Below the pieces are notes generated by a model, which did no database searches, was not told where the DNA came from, and saw only the letters and a program-made list of their open reading frames with translations. A program made the position numbers and the translations under genes. Shown here one piece after another: positions 31,585-58,602 of a DNA stretch of 64,000 nucleotides; the stretch's first letter is position 1; each line of letters starts with the position of its first letter. This DNA comes from Eleginops maclovinus (taxonomy: Eukaryota > Chordata > Actinopteri > Perciformes > Eleginopidae): NCBI RefSeq assembly GCF_036324505.1, contig NC_086349.1:23026247-23090246 (forward strand), in the 5' to 3' direction.

Positions 31585-34182
31585 TGTTTCTGGTATCTGG
31601 CGAGCGAATCGAGAGAGGGCATCGTATACCAGATCACGCTCTGGTTCGCCGCAGAAAAGCCATCTCCTAACAATGTACTGTTGCGATACACATATTTGTA
31701 CTAATGTCAAAAGTTGAAAAGCAGTTAAGTATATGACTCCTAGTTATTCTAGACTTAGTATTTTTCGGCCAGTGGAGCTATATTCTCTAGCCTAGTCGTG
31801 GTGTCTGTGTTATTATAGTCCTGTGTTCAGCCCGACGCTGTTACCTACTCTTAACCTATGAACACCTACAGCACTCAAACACTTAATCCCTACCATTAAA
31901 CGGCTAACAGGTCCGAAACCTCTGATTTCATTTGGTGTTGGTGTAAGAGACGGCGGCGCGGCCCAGCCTTTTGATAGCGAGCGTAGGCCTACGACTCGCG
32001 GCTGGGTCAAGTCATGGTTGAGTTCATAAACTGAGGGGATGTCTGACGCGACTACATTAACACTTACAGATATAGTCAGGGTTTGTTCCTTCAAAGCGGC
32101 GTTTCGTAAGAGCTTCTTTTCCATGTCAAATTTTGTGGCACACAATAGAGCACAAGTCATCAACATAGTAAGAAAATAAGGTGCTTCTTTGTTGACTTGC
32201 CTTTTCTTTTTAACATAGTGAGCTCATTTCAACCTCTCTCAGTAAGTTTATAGAGATTCACAATGTTCATGGCCAGCATCTCTCAGGCAGTATCTGTCGG
32301 TGTACTGCTTTTTACATTTTGCAGTTGTGCTACCGGCTATTGGTAAATTGTATTTCTGTAGTCAGATGAAACCTACTATGGGGGACACATCTCATTCTCT
32401 ACAAACATAAGTGCTCTAATAAAACAATTCATTATCTTAGAAGTCTCAGATTGTTGAGCGGCACTCTGGGATCCGCCACGAGGCCTCCCTCTCTCCCGTC
32501 ATGTGATCCGACCCATGAAGCCTCGCTGTGTTTTCAGGCCGAGGAGCTTCAGGGCAGGGACGTGCTTCCTGCTGGTCTAAAGTGACACACCTGAGCGCTG
32601 CGGCTCATGGTGTTGGGCTATCGTAAAGACAACCGTAACTCAATCACCACCAGAGTGGGTGGGGGGGGGGGCTCTTTGAGGCTTTGTCACTCACCACACC
32701 CCTTTTATATCACTGGCTGCCTCAGTAGGCTGGCCTTTCTTATAATACACTTTGGAAATAACTTTTTTTAGAAATCTGAAAAGATTCCTAGGGACCCTAG
32801 ACGTGGAACATCAGGAGTCCTTTTTCAGCTTAATTGCAAAGTTTTATGTCTGAACGCGCGAGGCCAGTCTGAGGGGAACTCTGCCTGGCAGGAGTTACCC
32901 GAACCCTCGTCGTTCATATCCATCTTTTGTCTGGCAGCATTACTCTTTTCTTTTTTGGCCTTGAACTCCAGAAGGTGCCTCAGAGTTTCATCATTTCTTT
33001 ATCACCTGGTAGAAGACTGTCCAGTGTGGTTTCACTTTTTTTTTTAAACAAAGTGCTTCTTTGTCTAAAACCACTCTTTTCACATTCTGACGTCTCTCAA
33101 ATAGATCTCTACCTTTAAATGTAGTTCTACAAGTCATAATGATTTACTTGGGGGCGCGGGACACCCCTCTCAGACGATCGATTCACCGGTATAGGGGCTT
33201 GTTCAAATTCATCATTTAAATACAACATTAAGTGCTTCTGTTGGGGTAATACAATCAAAGCTTTGGGAGAAAGGGACAAGGGGGATGGGAGGATAATATT
33301 ATAATGCACTTCTCTTTTTTTTTGGAGGAGCGGGGTTATATCTTGCATACTTTAGGGCTTAAGGTGCATAAATGCGGGGGGGTCTCAAAGCACAGCTAAG
33401 CACTGGGCTATGCTACATTGGTCGAAGTAAGATAGCACGCTAATACCATGGTGTTGCAGAAGTGCTCCTGTGATAGATAACCAATCAATCAATAAAAGGG
33501 CTTCTTTGCTAGTAAGTATACCAACGTTGTAAGTACGGGGGGGGGGGCGCTGCACAGAAGAATGGTACTATCACTTTGTTATAATCTTACTCGCATACCT
33601 AGAATTCATGTAAGACAAATCTCACACGACACGGCTATGGCAACAAACCGACCATCAAACACGCTAACACCGACCATGGTGCCCAGGCATAGACGCTGTA
33701 ACCATGGAAACCACATTCAATCTGTCACCGTAAACCGCATGCTTAACATCTGTGTGCAGAGAACAGTGGGACCATTAAAAACACAAAAAGAGACATTTTA
33801 ACTGTACAGATACCCATACTTTAAGGGAGGGGGGGGCTTTTTTTTAAGTGCTGGGTTGTAATGGGGGTTGGGGGGGGGCTTAAGCTTATTTTACTCTCGA
33901 GTGCAGGAGGGAGGCATTTAGGATTTTTGAGGGGCGGGGCGCTTACAGACTCATGGAGAAACCTCTCTTTGTAAAACAATGTAAAACCACATGAGAAAAC
34001 TCAACAGGAAGTAACAGCTAACTGCTGCTGCGCCTCACATGGGGCAGGGGGGGAGGAGGCGCCTCGCTGCACCTCCTGCTCCATGTGACGCTGCACAGCT
34101 AGCAGGGCGGGGCTACAAAAACAGGGGAAGGCAGTCAAACACAGAACTCTCTCAGAGCAGTGCATCCTGGGAGAGGACGCCG
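28400..34182 (-). other. Long 3' flank, probable extended 3' UTR of fam120c
   Basis: No spliced coding gene is visible in this 5.8 kb on either strand. Composition differs from the AT-rich intergenic DNA: many long C runs on the minus strand (for example opposite 31091, 32661, 33538 and 33868), CA repeats, and four minus-strand AGCACTT heptamers between 33,046 and 33,852. Minus-strand AATAAA signals occur near 28,520-28,532. A long 3' UTR of fam120c is inferred; the end could equally be much closer to 34,183. Confidence 0.35.
31550..31582. repeat. GT microsatellite
   Basis: About 16 GT units. A shorter GT-rich stretch is at 30,950-30,964. Confidence 0.9.
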
Positions 34183-48329
<14,147 letters not shown>

Positions 48330-49420
48330 GACGGTGTTGTTCAGCCTATGTGTCTGGCCGGGAGCGGGCTCTGAATACGTTCTGTACGCCGTGTTTGTAA
48401 TGTGATGTGGGGCGAGACCGGAGCTAGCTGTGCACTTTAGGCAAGCTAACTGGTCTCCGATTCAGTGAAAAACTGTAGTTTAGTTAACCCTGCAAAACAA
48501 CTTATCAGTCACCCAGACTAGTGAAATGAGTCACCATGCACTGATGTACACGTGTGTCCTCTGTAGTTACTGATTCCGAGATATCGAACTGCGAATTTAT
48601 CAGTTTTGGTCGAGGGTGCTCAGTTTAGTGTCCATCCCTGTGGATTTTTGGTGAGATGCCAGCAAGGCCAGTGTAGCTACCTACCACCAGAAAAAGTTCA
48701 ACACATTTCCTGCTCCCATAATTTGGCTTTAACATAACCAGCTTCAAACATGTAGTTGGCAGCAAGTAACGGAAATGCAGCAAGGTGGTTGATGGTGTTG
48801 AAAAATTGCAAATAAAACAATTACCCTGCTAGTTTGTGCACATAAAATAGATGCAATACTGCGCATTAGTTAGCAACCCACAGGCTGGATGGCCAGTTCG
48901 CGGACATGATGTTAAACCGAGCAGCTTGCTAAATCGTTTTTTTTTTTCACCTGACAGCTGAAATATTTGACATTTAATCTGCGCAACCTCAGGCAAATAT
49001 CACCGCGCCTGTATCGGTAGCTTGTTGGTTTGCAGGTGTCAGAATATGAATTAAAACAAACTAACAAGCGGTGTGCCTGGCTAGCTGCACTAACAGTTGC
49101 TAAGTGATCGTTAGCCGTTAGCTGCTGGCAGGGTCCCCGGCGTGATTTGACGCGTCAACTCCCGAAGACAAGTCCGGGGCCGACACGACGCGGAATGAGA
49201 TGGATGTTTAACGAAATAAAAGAAAAGTAACTAAAATAAAATAAAAATAAAAGCCCGATGGTGCCTCCCTCGCTGTCTTCCACACTCACGGCTTCATGTT
49301 GCAGAGGGGAACATTACTTCCAAGCGACATCAGCCATCTTGCGACTTCCTCGCGGCCCAGTGGAGTGGGAGGGAAGGCGGAGGGAAGTGGAGGAAGGAGG
49401 CGCGGCCGGTGGTGGGGTGC
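48330..49420 (-). promoter_or_regulatory. fam120c 5' leader and CpG-rich promoter
   Basis: CpG-rich sequence upstream of the start codon at 48329. On the minus strand near 49,340-49,310, AAGTCGCAAGATGGCTGATG contains AAGATGGC, a YY1-type initiator motif, next to GGAAGT ETS-type cores. That is a common housekeeping promoter arrangement. No TATA box. The exact start is unknown. Confidence 0.45.
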
Positions 49421-51460
49421 TGGGAAATGTAGTCTTATCAGTGTATCACGTCCTACTGGGATAGATTTGGTGGGAAACAGATTAAAACTACAACTACCAG
49501 GATGAGCATACCGACAGTTTGGACGAGGATAAAAAAGCTGGAGAGGAGAATTTCTCCAAGTGGCCCACAAGTGATTCAACTACAGACGCCGTTATTTGTA
49601 TTTTAACCACCAGTCCCTGATAATATCAACTCTTTCATGTCAAAACGTAGATATTTACAATACCAGTAATGCTAGCTAACGTCTGCCACTGGAGACCAAC
49701 GTTGATGCAAATTAAGTATTTAACAGATGCTTCAGTACTGAAAATAGAAGCAGTAAAAACTGGTGAATTAAAAAAGTAAACACGGATCAGCCGACAGTGA
49801 ACGTTAGTATTTTCGAAACGAGTGAGCCGTGTAACAGGTAGAATGGCGCTGTCGGGTTCATGGTGGATGTAGTGTGTGTATGTCGCCCCCTTGTGGTTAA
49901 TATTGATAGTGTTGGAGGATTTTTAAAAAACGTTTTACTTAATTTAACAGGACATTTACAAAACACGACAGGGAATACAAAGGAAAAGGATAGTAATCAA
50001 TCGACAATTGTGGAAAGTATGCAACAACACAGTCTATCATAAACAATAGTGGTACCTTTTATTCTGAAAATGAATAGAGAAAATTATACAGGTCTACGTT
50101 AAAAAAATAAACAATAAGAAATAGAAACAAAGAATTTATATTTAACATTCTGATCAATAAGGAGAATTCTGAAAATATATTGGGACACATATACATAAAT
50201 AGAAACAACCAGATAATTAAATGTTTTGATCGTTTATTGTTATAAAGTATTTCAGCGACTTAAAATGCCTGGTTGGCAAAATGATATTTACTTCAAACAA
50301 TCACAAAATAAACAGTATCAGAAATGTTTGCCTCCAAGCTATTCATGAAATAAAAACATGATATATTTCAAAGTAAATTACGGAATAATTACACAACTAT
50401 ATGGAAAACCCATTGTGAAACTGAACAAAACATATGTTTAGGATTTTGAATATGAATGAGTTTATTTTAATCCAAACAGCATGTATGTTATTAGTGTTTA
50501 CATCGTACATTCTAAACTGCAGTGCACTGTAAATTAAAATCCAGCTGGAAGAATATTTAAACCCAGGAGAAAAAAACTACTTAGATCCCACTAAGAAAAC
50601 TGATATTGAATTAACCTTTCTTTTAAGGGTCAAATGATTCAGCTTCTGAGTAAGAACATATGCAAAGATCCACCCTCAAATGTATATTTTGTGTAGAAAA
50701 TTCTTGGAGGAAATATGCCATGGGGAACAAGCTATCTATCTAGGCCACCATTGAGGCTAGATTTTAAAGTTACCATGGTAACACGAAGCTTGCTTGAAGG
50801 ACTCCACTGTGCTCAGATCTTTGTCTCGGCATCCTCTGGTTAAGAAAATGAATAAGAGTCTCTTTCTTCGTGGATTAGTGAAATTGGGTAGACCAAGATA
50901 GGAAAGTGGTTTACACACTGCCACCAGGATATTGGATGTCTTCTCCTGCCACTATCTGAGGAAATATAAGTAGAAAAAGACATAATGTATAATCTCATGG
51001 TATAGATTTTGAGAGATATGAGAAGTATGTTTATCCTGCTATGGCAACCTAAATATGCAAAACAAAGCCTGTGTAGCATTGTTAGATCATCCTCCGTCAG
51101 AGGGGAACGATACATTAGATTTGAACATCCATTGTTTCCTATGCTTTGAATGCAAAATTCCAAAAAAGGTAAATGTTAACTTGCACCTATGCAACAAATT
51201 GCACCTTTCTGCTCACACTTAGGACAGTAGCACACTACCTTATTCATTACTGCAAAAATGCATGTTTTTAAAGATTGCTCCTTTATTTTTGCACTGTTCT
51301 GTGGTTCCAGTTGTTGTTTATTTGTGCTCTGCTATCTTTTTTTTACAATAAAAAAAGGACTGAACCGAGAACTGATACAGAAATGATTCTATATTAACGT
51401 TCACCAATATCACATTACCATAACATGAAATGAAACACGGTAATAAACAGTTTTTAATTT
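49420..51460. other. Intergenic between fam120c and idh3g, no gene seen
   Basis: AT-rich from about 49,900 on. The upstream regions of fam120c (minus) and idh3g (plus) face each other. No exon with matching splice phase was recognised. Confidence 0.45.
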
Positions 51461-51469
51461 CATTTTACT

Positions 51470-51770
51470 GTACAATATTTAATTTTACATTATGTTCTTG
51501 TATATATCATGTTCCATTTACTTGTATATAGACTTCTTCTTGCTCTATTTTTATTTAATGTGTATTCACTTGCACATCTTGCGGCATTCTCTTGCACTTT
51601 TATATTTATATTCTGTTATTTATTTCACTATTTCTATTGGTTTTATTTGTTTTATGTTCTATATATATTAATGTTGCATTGTTGTAGGAGCCTCGGACTT
51701 GAGTTTTTCATTGTCATTTCTACTCTGTAGCTACTCTGCATATGACAATAAAGTCTTTGAATCAAAGTCA
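51470..51770 (+). repeat. Retroposon 3'-tail-like repeat
   Basis: T-rich sequence leading to TTTTCATTGTCATTTCTACT and then ATGACAATAAAGTCTTTGAA. This resembles the 3' tails of fish non-LTR retroposons. No reverse transcriptase sequence remains. Confidence 0.5.
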
Positions 51771-51850
51771 TGCTTATATTACATTATTACCACCTGATTT
51801 GGCACAACAGTTGTTTTGGTTCACGATGCCAAGAAAGCAAATTGCAATTG

Positions 51851-51854
<4 letters not shown>

Positions 51855-51911
<57 letters not shown>

Positions 51912-51919
51912 CACACACA

Positions 51920-51975
<56 letters not shown>

Positions 51976-52029
51976 GGCAACATTGTTTCTTTTAACTTTC
52001 ATGCCAATAAAGCCCCTTTGTATTGAATT

Positions 52030-52088
<59 letters not shown>
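51855..52088. repeat. GA, CA and GA microsatellites abutting idh3g
   Basis: GA run 51855-51909, CA-rich run 51910-51972, then a second GA run about 52031-52088. The last ends 72 bases before the idh3g ATG, so it is in the promoter or 5' UTR. The open frames through it are artefacts. Confidence 0.93.
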
Positions 52089-52091
<3 letters not shown>

Positions 52092-52160
52092 TTACCGGGG
52101 AGCGCGCAGCACGCCCCCGCTGCCCCAGTCTAGTCCATCCATCCCCGTGGAGAGAGAACC

Positions 52161-55108
52161 ATGACAGCCCGGTCAGTGCAGTCCCTCTCCGGAGCCCTGA
52201 AGCTCGTATTCAGCCACCGGTTAACCAGGGTAGGACCAGTCTCTAACAAAAGAATCAACTGTTGAAGTGCAATGTTTTTCACACATTTGAATTGGTTTAA
52301 TACTAGTTGTTTTGGTACAGCAGCTATGAGTGAAGCTAAGCTGATTAACAGTTGGTTAGCCCAGTTAGCTAACGAGGCTAACCAACTGTTAATGTCGCTG
52401 TCCTTCAGCACCACTCTGGTGATCCCTTCAGAGAAAATGTACTTCAATTTATGTAACATTCCTCCTTTTCTCCAAAGCGAGATAAGGCTGTAAAGGCATA
52501 CTCTATCTGCTCTTTGCAGTCATAAATTATTCAGGCAGTAATACAACAGGTAGCTGACTGTGTGTGGAGCAATGGGGGAGACAGTAATCAGAGCTTTTAG
52601 TTAATTAAAAGTAGCCAAAGCACAGTGTAGAAATACTCTGCTACACATAAAAGTCATGCATTCAAAAGCTTAAAGTACACAAGTGTGATCATCAAAGTAC
52701 CAAAAGTAAAAGTACTCATTATGCAATATAATGTACGCTATATCACTGGACTATAATTTATTAATGTGTTCATTTCTAATGCTGGAGGCCTAGCTGTTAA
52801 AGGTTATTTTAACCACTGCAGGCTAACTCGAGTCATTATAATAATGATCAGATCTTTGGTTTATTTTCTATTTTGTATTAGTATTCTGTATGTGCGACGC
52901 AACCAAATGTAGTGGAGAAGAATTACAAAGTAGCATAAAATAACACTCAAAAATACAACAGCTAAAACGGTCCTCAGTACAGTGTTATAGGTTAGACTTG
53001 TTTTTTATCACGTGGTTTAAAATAATAAATATTTTCTGCATAAAGCTATATTTGTTCTGTGTTCACAGGTTAATGGAGCAGCAACATGCACTCAGAGACA
53101 CAAGTCCTTTTACGCTGTGAGTTGTTCAGGATATAAGAAAACATTTAAAAGAAAGAGGTCTGTCACGCACACCTTGTGTACCTCACGACCTTCCTCACTG
53201 GATACCCCACTGTTGTTGAGCCCAAAAACAAAATACATTTCCCTCTTAACTGTGATGCTATTTAATCTAGATTGTTTCATGTGAATTGCCGAGCACACCT
53301 GGCTACTCATGGACCAGATGTGTACTTGATGGGGGTAGTTTAGTAGAAAGAAAATAGACCCTTTATGAAACTCCTCACAACTATTCCATATTATTTACTT
53401 CTGTTAAGTTAGTACATCTAGTTCCATTATATTTTAAAGAGAGCAGCCAATTCTATTTCCAATATCTCCAACACTCGACAACTCACTCCCAAACAATCTA
53501 AATTGATAAAAGCACTGCGTGTCAGAGGAAAAATGCATGTGCACAGGAGTACCAACACTGTTTTGTCTCCTCAATGTGCTTGTGATGTCACCAGGAAGCT
53601 GCTGATCAGCGTGCTTCAACCCCTCCCCTCCTCTTTGTCCTACTAACCTCCCTGTTTTCTCTGCTCCGTTCTCCATCCACCCACACCAGGCCATAGTGAG
53701 TATGGCGGCTTACTTCACCCAGACACGCGTGTTGTGTTATTAGAACTTTTTAGTATAGCAAAAAGGTTTCAAGTTGGAACCAATGTCTTTTTAAAGTAGC
53801 TTACTGCATTTTTGTAGGGGATGTATCTACTGGGTTGTATTGGGGGGAGTTTGACTTCCTGTTTGTGTGTAACAGCCTCCACCAGCACGGTATGGAGGCC
53901 GGCACACCGTGACTCTGATTCCCGGAGATGGTATCGGACCAGAGCTCAGCAAACACGTGTGTGAACTGTTCCGGTGAGAGGGATCTCTTTTTCAGGGAAG
54001 ACTTGACGCAGATGGTGGCGATGTCCGTAGTGACTTAACGAGAGGAATTGAAAAGTCATGGAGATCTTAAGAAATCTGCTGGTTATTCTTTACTTTTGGA
54101 TTCTATATGATATTTATTTCTACTCTACCAATTCAGGTTCTGCTGTGTGCCGGTGGACTTTGAGGTTGTCAATGTGGACTCAACGAAGGACTCAGAAGAT
54201 GACATCAATAATGCCATCATGGCTATCAGACGCAACGGAGTGGCACTGAAAGGTACCTATTTTGAATGTGCATGTTCATGAAACATGTTGATACAAAAAA
54301 ATCAACGAGTGTAACTCCAAACACAATTCTAGACATTCTGCTGTATCAAGTGGTGTTATGTCTCTTTTTTTAGTTGTCATAATTCAGGTGTAACTTTGTT
54401 TGTTCATTCAGGAAACATTGAGACCAACCACAACCTGCCACCATCCTACAAGTCCAGAAACAACCTGCTGCGGTAAGTTCTCAATATTTCCCAGCTTTTC
54501 ATCAGATTTGCAGCTGCAAACTCATCTCTCTCCGTCAATATAGCATGTATTGCTTCATTAACTACATCATCAACACCCTCATAAAATGTGGCAAATTCCA
54601 ATTTAAAAGGACCAGTGTTAAATCTTTGGCTCTTAGTGTTTGTTCTCATATTCCTTCTATCTGCCTCTTCATTCATTATCCACCTTCCTGTCTCTGCAGC
54701 ACCACTCTGGATCTGTATGCCAATGTGATGCACTGCCAGTCTCTACCAGGAGTGAGGACGCGCCACACCAACATCGACATCATGATCATCAGGGAGAACA
54801 CAGAGGGAGAGTACAGCAGCCTGGAGCACGAGGTGTGTGTGTTCATAATCGCTCTGCTGCTGCAAAACACAACATCCTAACTAAATCGGTTCTACTCGTT
54901 CTCTCTGTGCCTTTGCAGAATGTACCGGGGGTTGTTGAGTGTCTGAAGATCATCACCAGGACCAAATCTCTACGCATCGCTGACTACGCCTTTCAAACTG
55001 CTCGCGCTAGTGGCCGCAGACGAGTCACTGCTGTGCACAAAGCTAACATCATGTCAGTTGAGTCTCAAATACATGTTTTCATTCACCTTTTTCTATAAAA
55101 ATGTGTTA

Positions 55109-55196
<88 letters not shown>

Positions 55197-56243
55197 GGAG
55201 CAGGAAGTTGGCTGACGGCCTCTTTCTGGAGTGCTGCAAGGAGGTCGCCAGTGGTTACCCCGAAATCACCTTCGACAGCATGATTGTGGACAACACCACC
55301 ATGCAGGTAGTTACGCCGTGTCTGCACACTGCCACTCAAATACGCGGAGTCTCCTCTGGTATTTATGACTGGTTGGTGAATGACCCGCTTCAGAGAAAAT
55401 TTCCTGACGTTATGTTTTATATGTGTGTGTGTCAGCTGGTCTCCAGACCTCAGCAGTTCGATGTGATGGTGATGCCCAACCTGTACGGGAACGTCGTGAG
55501 CAACGTGTGCGCCGGGCTGGTCGGGGGACCGGGCCTGGTGCCAGGAGCAAACTATGGGACGGACTACGCCGTGTTCGAGACGGTGAGGGGATTCACATCC
55601 TAGTTTTTCACGAGATTCAAGAGCAATCGTTGACACTGCAATTAGAAACTCCTCAGCTCTGATTGGTTGGATATGCACTAAAATGCATTGTTGGCCATGC
55701 CATCAGGAGCAATACAAGGTTCAGTATGTTGCCCAAGGACACAGCTACATGTTGACTGCAGGGACTGGGGATCGAACCATGACCTCTCTACTGCCTTGAG
55801 CTTAGCGTTGGTGACGTGGAGCCATGCGACTGAGGTGTAGTTAACTCATACGTCACCACTGCCCCTCTCTATTCAACATGCTCCTCTCTGTGCAGGGCAC
55901 CAGGAACACGGGGAAGAGCATTGCTAACAGCAACACGGCGAACCCCACGGCCATGCTGCTGGCCTCCTGCCTGCTGCTGGACCACCTGAAGCTGCACGCC
56001 TATGCCAGCATGCTGCGCAGGGCCATCCTCTCCACCGTCAGCGAGACCCGGGTACGATCTCAGCACACGCTCCATCATCTCACTGATGACAGGTTAGCAA
56101 AGAACACTGACTGACTGCTCACGTTTTTTTTTTTCCTGCAGCTGCACACGGCTGACCTGGGGGGCCACGGCTCCACCTCTGAGGTGGTGCGCTCCGTCAT
56201 GAACGCTGTTCAGAGCACCGGGCCCCTGACGCTCAGCATCTAG
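52161..56243 (+). CDS. idh3g: Isocitrate dehydrogenase [NAD] subunit gamma, mitochondrial
   Basis: Regulatory subunit of the TCA-cycle NAD-IDH (alpha2-beta-gamma), binding citrate and ADP. Twelve coding exons: 52161-52229, 53069-53116, 53690-53695, 53876-53973, 54137-54252, 54412-54472, 54700-54832, 54919-55052, 55204-55306, 55436-55582, 55896-56051, 56142-56243. They total 1173 bases, 390 residues (human 393). Phases agree throughout. The presequence [20 protein letters not shown] is basic and amphipathic. Core motifs: [117 protein letters not shown]. It ends GPLTLSI. The third exon has only 6 bases. The intron 8 donor is gtcagt and its 3' end is a GT repeat. Polyadenylation signal AATAAA at about 56571. 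Confidence 0.96.
53690..53695 (+). other. idh3g: idh3g 6-base microexon (GCCATA)
   Basis: GCCATA is flanked by an ideal acceptor (CCCACACCAG after a long pyrimidine tract, with a perfect branch-point TACTAAC at 53641-53647) and an ideal donor gtgagt. It is in phase 0 on both sides and adds Ala-Ile, giving [13 protein letters not shown]. This restores most of the spacing of human IFSEQTIPPSAKYGG. Confidence 0.8.
55111..55194. repeat. GT microsatellite at the 3' end of idh3g intron 8
   Basis: About 42 GT units ending roughly nine bases before the acceptor CAG at 55201-55203. It occupies the position of the polypyrimidine tract. Confidence 0.95.
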
Positions 56244-56570
56244 AACAAACACGCAGTGAAAGTAAGCCTCTCCTCAGAAGGTCCTCTATGCAATTTCATA
56301 ATATTATAGTTATTTATATTATTTATTTAGTTATACTGAAATGAAACTGTAACAAGAATCTATGCAATAGTTTTATGTAGAATGGTTCCTGATCTGCACT
56401 TCGTTTGCATTGATACTTTACCTGAAAATACCGTAATGCTGTATGAAACACAACACAACTCCTTTTACAATCTTTTCCATATCTATTAGTTTTTATTTAT
56501 TATGAAACACAGCTGTCTACTGAAACTCAGCTGTCCTACTACTGAATGTGCTGGGCTGCACTAAATGCAA

Positions 56571-56576
56571 AATAAA
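56571..56576 (+). terminator. idh3g: idh3g polyadenylation signal
   Basis: AATAAA about 330 bases past the stop codon, followed by a GT-rich downstream element (GTGTTCGTCTGTTGTT). Cleavage is expected near 56,590. Confidence 0.65.
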
Positions 56577-57029
56577 TATGAAGCGTGTTCGTCTGTTGTT
56601 CATTATTTTGTTTTTAGAATGATCTGTGCTGGATCCATCATGGATGCAGCAGTGCTGGTGTAGACCACAGGGAGGCCTCCTGGTCTCCGGTTACCTCCAC
56701 CTTCAGTTTGTTATGACTGAGATTCAGGAGTAGTACTATTTGTGTTTATTAGCAGCTATAATAATAACTTCACATGTGTTGTACATTCCACATAAAGTTG
56801 CCGCCCAAAGAGCTTTAGGGTTGAGAAACAAAATATCTAAATTATACTGAACTTATTTTGATGTATTTTTCTTGGGTATTTCTGTGTTGTGCTGCTTAAC
56901 ACACTACATTATCCACATACTTTTTTACATTAATAAAAAAGTATAATAATTTAAGAGCTGAGGAAGTAAGATTACACTTCCTTTTCAAGCCAGATATAAA
57001 AAAGATAAATCCCACATAAATAAAAAATG

Positions 57030-57549
57030 CTCTACGGCAGTGGTGTCCACACACAGGGGGGTATATCGCCTCATAAGTTGAGTTATAAGTTATCAAAATC
57101 AATCAAATGTAAGTCAATCATGCTTGATATTTGAATGCTTTAAGAAAAGAAACAGAACATCACAGCTCTCCACAGGGTTTGATTTATTTTGTTTCAAGAA
57201 CTGTAAAACAGAAGCCTCAGATTGCTTTTAATAAAGGGAAATATGAAGGGTATATTTCAGGCTCCTAATGCAAATAAGTTATTGGACTTTTTCTCATTAA
57301 CTAACATTATTAGAATTTTATCAACTTTAATTGACTTAATTTATTTAAGAAGTGGGCTTCCTAACACATGAATAATGATGTGTAGTATAATTGTACATAT
57401 ATATATATATTTAAGAAGTACAATATAAGAAAAGCAGAAGTTTCAGGTGGGGGCCAGTTTAGCATTTATATGTTTAGCATTTGCTGAGAGCCAATTCAAA
57501 TTGACAACGGGCCACAGTTAGCCGTAGTTTGGACACCCCTGCTCTAAGG
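57030..57549. mobile_element. hAT-type MITE with 8-bp duplication
   Basis: The element spans 57038-57541 (504 bases). The left end CAGTGGTGTCC and right end GTAGTTTGGACACCCCTG are hAT-type inverted termini. Flanking octamers CTCTACGG and CTCTAAGG match at seven of eight positions. No transposase. Confidence 0.8.
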
Positions 57550-57559
57550 GAAGGCATGC

Positions 57560-58450
57560 CCAAGTTTTTTGTAGTAAGCACTTTATATTTATGTTCCTTA
57601 TTTAACAAAAAGGTAAAAGTAAGACGACTTTTGAATCCTTGTCATTATACTTTTACTGCCATCTCACAGAAAATATATCTGTGCTGGAGTTTGTATCGCC
57701 TTCAACTGATTCATCTGTTGGGACATGTCCTCCACTTAGATGTCTCTTGCAATAATATGGATCAAAAGATGAAAATATATCAACTGGTGTCCGTCAACGT
57801 CCAGTCCATATATTTAATCCCAAACGGTGAACAGATCTCGAATGTTATGACTTTGTTGTCATTATATTACAATTATATTCTCATATGTTTTGAACATGAG
57901 CAGAAATCTTGTCAAAAACAGTTAGCTATTTGAGTCAAAGCATAATTACATTTAAAGAAAGACTCTAGGGGGAGGCATGTTTAATTTCATGTTGTAAACA
58001 GATGTATTTGATTTCATTTTTAATTCATTTAATTCCTGTCCCTCAAAGGAGTCTTCATTTGTCCTCACTCCAAATGTTGAACCCAATAGGAAATCGGTTT
58101 CATAATAGTGTCAAAACATGACCAGCTTGTGTGTGAGTGTGTGTGAGTGTGTGTGTGTGTGTGTGTTTAGTGTCGTACAACGGGCCCCTCGATAATTAGA
58201 GGCTTCTCCCGAAGAGGGAGCAACAGAGGGGAGGCTAACAGACTCCAGCAGAAAGAGGGGAGGAATGCAAGAGACAGTGAGAGAGAGAGACGGAGGAGGA
58301 GGAGGCGTAGGAGGAGGAGGAGGAAAAGAAACGGGTGGGAAAGAAACTCTCCTCTCGCTTCTGGCCTCTCATTTCTCTCCACAAACACCCCATCTGTCAC
58401 AACATCCCTCTCCTCCCTCTGTGGCAGTATCACACGTACCCATATCAGTT
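57560..58450. other. Intergenic, no gene seen
   Basis: Open frames at 57,529-57,933 lack any recognisable domain or splice support. A GT stretch is at 58,131-58,166, and GGA-rich low-complexity sequence at 58,290-58,325. Confidence 0.4.
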
Positions 58451-58452
58451 TA

Positions 58453-58602
<150 letters not shown>

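Noticed and set aside
33229..33250. Plus-strand sequence resembling a mature miR-430c, possibly a miR-430 gene
   Set aside because: No complementary arm was found within about 90 bases on either side, so no hairpin; it reads better as a target-like site on the opposite strand.
51770..52246. 158-codon plus-strand frame
   Set aside because: It is made of GA and CA microsatellites and overlaps the real idh3g first exon in another frame.
55010..55678. Long frames on both strands (190-197 codons)
   Set aside because: They read through idh3g introns and the GT repeat; the spliced idh3g model explains all conserved residues.
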